A program made the position numbers and the translations under genes. From the NCBI GenBank assembly GCA_026874595.1, contig CM049311.1:56367953-56431952 (forward strand): a stretch of 64,000 nt of DNA, written 5' to 3'. Of this stretch, positions 58,409 through 64,000 are shown one piece after another. Position 1 is the first letter of the stretch. Each line of letters starts with the position of its first letter. Origin of the DNA: Sipunculus nudus (taxonomy: Eukaryota; Annelida; Sipuncula; Golfingiida; Sipunculidae). The notes beneath the pieces were generated by a model. That model saw only the letters and a program-made list of their open reading frames with translations. It did not search any database and had not been told where the DNA came from.

Positions 58409-59240
58409 TTGCAAGCTTTATAACGTAATGTTTACACGGTAACAACATTATGTTTTCAAGCCCGCAAAGTTTTATGTTTGCACCATGACAATGTTTTATT
58501 GGCCCGCCTGTACAGCGTAATGTTCACACCGTGAAAAATAATTATGTTGTCACGCCTGTATAGCTTTATGTTTGCACGGTGACCAAATCATGATGTCACG
58601 CCAGTACAGCTTTATGTTTACTCGGTGATTAATTATATTGTCACGCCTGCATAGCGTTATATTAACGCGGTGACAAATTCATGTTGTCATGCCTGTACAG
58701 CTTTATAATTTACACGGTGATTAATTATGTTGTTACGCCTGCGTATAGCGTTATGTTTACACGGTGAATGATACTGTTGTCACGCCTGCATAACGTTAAG
58801 TTTACGCGATGAAAAAATCATGCTGCAACGCCTGCATAACCTTTGTTTATGCGGTGACAAGAGCATATCTCTCCTAAATAGCCTTGTGTTTGCGCGGTGA
58901 AAAAAATCATGTTGTCACGCCTGCATAGTGTTATGTTTTCACAGTAACAAAATCATGCTGTCACTCTTGCATAGCGTTATGTTTGCGCGCGCTGAAAAAG
59001 CATGTTGTCACGCCTGCATAGTGTGATGTTTACAGGGTGATAAATTGATGTTGTCACGCCAGCTTTATGTTTGCACGGTGATAAAATAATCTTGTCACGC
59101 CTGCGTAGCAAAATGTTTACACAGTGACCAAATTATGTTGTCACCCCTGGGTATATAGCGTTATGTTTACGCGGTGATAAATTATTGTTGTCGCGCCGGC
59201 ATATAGCGTTATGTTTACGCGGTGACAAATTATGTTGAAA
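58409..59240. repeat. ~45 bp minisatellite (GTCACGCCTG...TATGTTTACACGGTGA)
   Basis: About 18 diverged copies of a 44-47 bp unit. The unit contains TTGTCACGCCTG, CATAGCGTTATG, TTTACACGGTGA and a short AT-rich spacer. Copies differ by point changes and short indels, and the array fades at its left end. Non-coding. Confidence 0.9.
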
Positions 59241-59249
59241 CTTTCAATT

Positions 59250-60085
59250 TTAAATTTTCCATGCAGTACACGCACTAAGTTTATTAGCCACAACGTATTT
59301 GGGTCACCCATTTCACAGTTCATCTGTGCCCTTCATGTCCGTAATTCAGCGACACCCGTGGCGCTTATCACCCCAAAGCAATGTTTCGTCAAGTACGTTT
59401 ACTTAAAAATAAGTGTAGGGTAAGGTTTAGAAGCCTGCTTTGTATACACACTATAGTGCACTTAGCCTTTGCGGCATGCTGCTTTCTTGGCAAACAAGAA
59501 AGTGTACGGATCCATCCATTAGTAGGACGTCAATGTTGTACAAAATTAGGCATTTTTTTCGAGACATACTCTGCAGTCATTGATTTCAATTTTAACACAT
59601 ACGAAAACTAAAATAAATAGTTTACATGGGCACAATGATAAAGTAAATATATAATTGGATAAGTTAATTAACAACTAAAACCAGAAATATCTTTAATCGC
59701 GTTACTCATGGGCCTAGTTTGATGAGAAAATGAAAGGAGGCAATCCAATGCAGTACCGAAGCCCAAGCTTTTGTGCTTTATTCCAAGACTGTTCCCATAT
59801 GATAACAACGATTGGATCCGCTTTATCAATTTTGTATATTTATTGTCACAGACAGGAGGGTATGCTTTTATCCCAGTATGTGTTTGCGCGATTGTATGTG
59901 AGCGTGTGATGGTGTGTGTGTTGGTGGGTGTGTCCGTGTGTTTGTTCAGAACTGCTGGTATTACTAAATGCATTACACTAGATGTACAAAATGAATGCAA
60001 GGTGAGTTTGGGAGCATCCATGCATCAATAGGGACCCCTGCATGGCGGAGGTTTGCTTTCCTTAGAATGTTGATTTCTAGTTTAT
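59250..60085. other. Intergenic sequence with (TG)-rich patch and dispersed repeat
   Basis: A TG-rich stretch at about 59875-59945 makes opposing Val/Cys- and Thr/His-rich ORFs that are artefacts. The end (59990-60085) is the second copy of the repeat at 50280-50570. Confidence 0.5.
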
Positions 60086-60149
60086 ATTACTTTACTTCTA
60101 AGGTATGTATATGCACACTGGTTTCATAAAGCGTAGTCAACTAAGGTAT

Positions 60150-60540
60150 AGATATGGAGATTTGTCCGTTGTCCGGCCATCCCGCCTTTCGGCCGTCCGG
60201 CCGTCGGTCAGCAAGGCACAAATCATAACCGCTGACCCTAGAAGCTTCTAAGTAAACATCCATGGAGGTAATAAAAATTCTCCTTGGAACCCTGAAATTG
60301 GGTCACTTCGTCCTTTATCCTCCGAGCGATTGGACTTGTAAGTACGCCCAAGAATAATTAAAATTTCGATACAAAACCCCCAGTACCATGATAATTAATG
60401 CAAGGATCGTCATGAATCGTGCCTTGATTACTGACCATGACGATTTTTTGTCAGTTCCCGAAAACCGATGGCGCCACCTGTATTTTCTATTTTTTGCGAT
60501 TTTTTTCTAAAAAAAAAGGCAGCATTCATGTCAGTTCTCA
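60150..60540 (-). repeat. Inverted copy of the GGTGGCGCCACC array element
   Basis: A CGTCCGGCC-rich block, then AAATCATAACCGCTGACCCT, AAGCTTCTAAG, CCTTGGAACCCTGAAATTGG and finally GATGGCGCCACCTGTATTTT. These are the complements of the closing block, the unit body and the unit start of 12373-14422. Confidence 0.6.
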
Positions 60541-60826
60541 TCTGTGGTTTCATCTTGTGTCCCGGAATCTCGTGTGTATATTGTTCAATGGTGGATGCCT
60601 TAGTAGTTATCACCCTGTCCGTTCGTCTGTTCGTCTGTCTGTCTGTCCGTTCGTCTATCTACAAGTTTATTTCCAGATGATAAACTCAAAGGAGGTTTAT
60701 ATACATATGGATTTCAAATTTGGCTTTGCATAGCCAATCACTAAAGCAAGTACTCTAATGATTTTAGAGTCATTAGATCAAACTGTTAAGGTCAGAGGAC
60801 CAACTTATTTAAAAGATTGAGGATAT

Positions 60827-61248
60827 TGTTACGAAGAGAAATTGTTGAGAGGAAAATCCCGACCCGGGAGTCGAACCACGGTGGCGTACAAGTCCGGCGT
60901 ACCAACCGCTTCGCTAGAAAAGCCAGCTTCACTTGCGAGACAGTTCGGTCCGCTTTTATGTCACCCCGTAACACACCCCATCTTAAGAGCGTTCTGATAT
61001 CAGAACAAGACTAATTATCCTAGGAGTCACACTTTGGTGAGCTTATTCCCTGGGCCACAAAGTTAAACGTCACGTTAGACGAGCCTCCATTTTGTTACGA
61101 AAAGAAATAAATGAGGGGAAAATCCTGGGCCGATCCGGGAGTCGAACACAGTTCGGTGGGGCACAAGTCCGGCGTCCAAACCGCTTCGCTAGCAAAGCAA
61201 GCTTCTCTAGCAACACAGTTTGGTCCGCTTTTATTTCACCCCGTAACA
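60827..61248 (-). mobile_element. Miniature LTR element (TRIM) with tRNA-like promoter in its LTRs
   Basis: Two direct terminal repeats, 60827-60973 (147 bp) and 61093-61248 (156 bp), each run TGTTACG...CGTAACA on either strand and flank 119 bp. The whole is bounded by ATAT on both sides (60823-60826 and 61249-61252), as for a 4 bp target duplication. Removing it would rejoin the surrounding ~300 bp array. On the minus strand each LTR contains TAGCGAAGCGG (A box) and, in the first, GGTTCGACTCC (B box), with GCCGGACTTGT between. That layout resembles a tRNA-Thr(TGT). No coding capacity. The alternative is two independent tRNA-SINE insertions, but the inverted TGTTACG/CGTAACA ends argue for LTRs. 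Confidence 0.65.
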
Positions 61249-61371
61249 ATATATAGTCAGCCAAAACCTTCCACCTTGCGCATATAGCTCTCTTGCTAAT
61301 TAATTTTGGCGTCACAAGGTCAATAGGCAAGGTCACAGGGGCCATCTGTCCACAAATTAGTGTCCAGATGG

Positions 61372-61398
61372 TGTTACGGAACCTAATATAAACAGATA
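61372..61398 (-). mobile_element. Short LTR 3'-end fragment
   Basis: TGTTACGGAACCTAATATAA and the following ACAGAT match the terminus of the LTR at 42000 (CTACGGAACCTAATATCAAC). Only about 27 bases are present, dropped into the ~300 bp array. Confidence 0.5.
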
Positions 61399-61984
61399 TG
61401 GTAACTCAAGTCTGGATTAACATAATTATTTCAAACTTGATCTATGCGTGGCCACCGACCAAAGCAAGAACCCTAACGATTTTGGGGTCACCAGGTTAAA
61501 ACGTTTAGGTCACAAGGCCCACTTACGAGCTAAAAGCATTGTGGAAATACTAGTATTTTAAGCAACACTTTTCATCCCAAACCTTCCACCTAGCGCATAT
61601 AGCTCTCCTGCTTATAGGGGAAAAGGCAAAATTGAATTTAGCGTCACAAGGTCAAAAGTCAGAGGGGCCATCGGTCCACAAATTAGTTTCCAGATGATAA
61701 CTCGTGTTTGGTTTGACATATTGGTTTTAGTCTTGACAAATTGATTTATTTATGACCCATCATTAAAGCAAGAATCATTTTATTTGGGGGTCCTGAGGTC
61801 AAAGGTGAAGGTCACGGAACCCACATCTATATAAAGAATGTGGGTGCATTGTAAATAAAAATGTTCCAACAAAAACCATCCCCATCTTTCACACATGGTT
61901 TATCTGCCCCAAGTGGAAAAAAATTTTAGATTTTGATGTTACTCAGTCAGAGTTCAAGGTCCTTTTTTAAAAGATTGCTATGAT

Positions 61985-63540
61985 AATCTTGAATCTTATA
62001 AATTATACATTAAAACCATGAGACTAGGTACTTTTAGCAATGGTTAAAATGTATTGAATTTGTTATTTCTTGAATTTGAATAATGTTGATGTTCTAAATG
62101 AATTCCACTAAAAAGTAATAATAAAATATAACTCGTATTTAGTGTTTATTTTGTACCATTTCATGCATATCGCTTGCCAGCATAAAACCAATACACTCAA
62201 TTAGGAATACTGGAAAAAATTTCCTAGGATTTTTTTTTGTAAACTGTTTTTTAAACAATATTATTACATTTACACACTTTTTATTTATTAAATATATCTT
62301 TTCATATAACACTTAGGTCCATCACCTTTTTACCTTTTTGCATGATTTAAAGGTAACAGGGCACAAATTTCATTTATTATAGAGTACAAAATATACTTAT
62401 CAGATTTAAATTATGCTCCTTTGAAAATGTGAATTTTAATTGTTTACAGCACTTTATTTCAGTTAATAAATTAAACGATTATTATTATACTACTGGACCA
62501 TCTTCAATTTCTTCTTTATACTATATTTTACAGTGTTTCATATTTTCTCAGTGAGTATTTTAAACACATATATGCGTCACATAGTTACTTATAGTTCTGC
62601 AAATATTTGATCATGAGAGGCTCCTGTAAATTTAATGTAGTCCATAAAAGTGCACAGTAATTGTTTTGCATTCATACGTTTAGTATTTGATTATCACCGA
62701 ATAACAGGGCCATTACGTCTAAGCTTTCCAAATGCTAATATATATAAAAATACATTTTTTCCATTTTGCATTTGCTTAAATTCAAAAATTCAGCTGAGCA
62801 CCGTGATCCATGGGTCCTTTGATTTTTTTAAGTGGGCGATAATTGGGAAGGTATTGATAGCTTACGACTTGGAAATTAGGTCATAGTCTTTATAAATATC
62901 GGGTGCAAATCTATCAGCTGTGAATGTTAAACTGACCAAAGGTCATTATTTTAAATTCAAGTAGACTTGATAAAGAAATATTGTATGTTTACAATAGAAT
63001 AAATTAATCTTTGCTCTCGTTTTTCTTTTCGATGGGAAAATTTTCATTAAATGCATACCCCGTAAAAAAGCCATGGCGGGATTTAATCGGAAACATGTGC
63101 TTAATTGATATATAATTTAATGTACGTCGGATTTTTCTGTATACGCAGAGCTAATGAAACTGCATCAAGTTACATAATCTTAAATCGTATATATACTTCT
63201 CAATATAATCATGATATTATGATACATCTAGCTATTTTAAATTCAAACTAAACATTTCCTTTATCTTTATACGATATCAAATATGCATTGTATTGGTTGA
63301 GTGTATTCATTTTTGTCTGGGATAAAGCGTCCTGCCTAGAGATGATCTCACTTCGTGGGGTATGTATGCATCCCCGCCCTATTTCCTGCATGTGGAGTCT
63401 GCCCCAGGGCGCACCCAAGAATCACCGGTAACTATTTGAACACATGCACGCTTTCCCCTCTTCCATATTGGCAAGATATGAGGTCCTTGTCTTCTAAACA
63501 GTTAAGCAATTATATGTCCTAGGAAATTTGTGATTCCAGG
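61985..63540. other. AT-rich intergenic sequence
   Basis: No gene, tRNA or clear element. GC content rises briefly near 63320-63430 without a recognisable feature. Confidence 0.5.
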
Positions 63541-63541
63541 A

Positions 63542-63545
<4 letters not shown>

Positions 63546-63587
<42 letters not shown>
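63546..63587. repeat. (TC)n microsatellite
   Basis: Uninterrupted TC dinucleotides. Confidence 0.95.
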
Positions 63588-63590
<3 letters not shown>

Positions 63591-63893
63591 TTGTAAAACA
63601 ATATATATTCTTCTGAGAGTAACGTCTAAGGAACTCCTTAAGGGTTATGTTACATCTGAGCTGCCTGACTCAGCGTCCGTCCATTCGTCTGTTCTTGATT
63701 TTTGACAAAAAGTAGCATTTCTAATTATATTTGACCTGTATATATGTTTGAATCGTGATGACTTATAGAGGGCGCCAATTGCATGTTTTCTCCAATGGTG
63801 ATGCATACAGTCATTTAAACTGGTGCATGTATTGAACGTTTTATAGGACTTGCATCGTTTTCTCTCCCGAGTTTTCGTTCTCATGGTATTATA

Positions 63894-64000
63894 CAGTGAT
63901 GTAGAGTCCGGACTCAAGTCCACTTTTTTAGGGACTTGGACTTGGACTCGAGGGTTATGGACTCGAACTTGTACTCGGACTCTAAGGAAAAGACTAGGGA
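63894..64000. mobile_element. hAT-like element, cut by the window edge
   Basis: CAGTGATGTAGAGTCCGGAC is a hAT-type terminus (CAGTGNTG). It is followed by overlapping GGACTTGGACTCGAG-like words, both direct and inverted. The other end lies outside the window. Confidence 0.55.

Larger units (their letters stand above)
60590..61980. repeat. ~300 bp tandem array with AAGGTCA words
   Basis: AACCTTCCACC and GCGCATATAGCTCTC recur at about 61268 and 61573. GCGTCACAAGGTCAA recurs near 61309 and 61643. CCACAAATTAGT and TCCAGATG recur near 61351 and 61677, with a more diverged unit at each end. The array is interrupted at 60827-61248 by a miniature LTR element and near 61373 by a short LTR-derived fragment. 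Confidence 0.65.

Noticed and set aside
58409-59240. Regularly spaced repeats resembling a CRISPR array
   Set aside because: Units are contiguous and diverged, with no unique spacers. The DNA is eukaryotic.
60850-60930. Minus-strand tRNA gene
   Set aside because: The acceptor stem is absent. The sequence lies inside a repeated terminal block and is better explained as a tRNA-derived promoter in a mobile element.

Overview
The window is animal nuclear DNA: AT-rich, with introns, and dominated by transposable elements and simple repeats. It shows no bacterial operons, rRNA genes or CRISPR array. The repeat types fit a marine invertebrate, most likely a bivalve mollusc: tRNA-derived SINEs with conserved tails, hAT and Harbinger MITEs, arrays ending in GGACAGACGGAC and CTATAGCTC blocks, a hammerhead ribozyme, and Gypsy-type solo LTRs. 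The organism is an inference from repeat style, not from a diagnostic gene.

Layout. Positions 218-10005 are two nearly identical direct copies of a 4.9 kb unit. Each copy carries a solo LTR and a PIF/Harbinger-like element that keeps a transposase N-terminal remnant. Positions 11503-23192 on the minus strand hold the best-supported gene, a four-exon membrane-bound RING-CH (MARCH-type) E3 ubiquitin ligase of about 361 residues. All three introns have clean GT-AG borders and matching phase. Its introns contain a ~340 bp repeat array, a hAT MITE with a perfect 8 bp target duplication, a GGTTC-rich repeat, a long hairpin and microsatellites. Upstream of it, a tRNA-derived SINE is split by a second, inverted copy of the same hAT MITE.

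Positions 28200-30957 hold a decayed CR1/Jockey-like LINE (minus strand; endonuclease, RT and C-terminal remnants) cut by a SINE. Positions 31680-40060 hold dispersed repeats, a 20 bp minisatellite and a strong CTCF-like motif. Positions 40760-42851 hold two LTR copies, one of them a solo LTR with a 4 bp target duplication. It directly abuts the 5' end of an L1/Tx1-like LINE (42856-45955) whose ORF1 is broken and whose endonuclease is missing.

A candidate hammerhead ribozyme lies at 48148-48214 (minus). The second intact coding region is a 473-residue single-exon ORF at 53130-54551 (plus). It encodes a basic, serine-rich protein of unknown function with three RPxT(A/S) motifs. Positions 58409-61970 contain a ~45 bp minisatellite, a ~300 bp repeat array and a miniature LTR element (TRIM, 60827-61248) whose LTRs carry a tRNA-like pol III promoter. 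The right edge runs into another hAT-like element.

The two protein genes show no evident functional link. Most of the remaining sequence is mobile-element debris.
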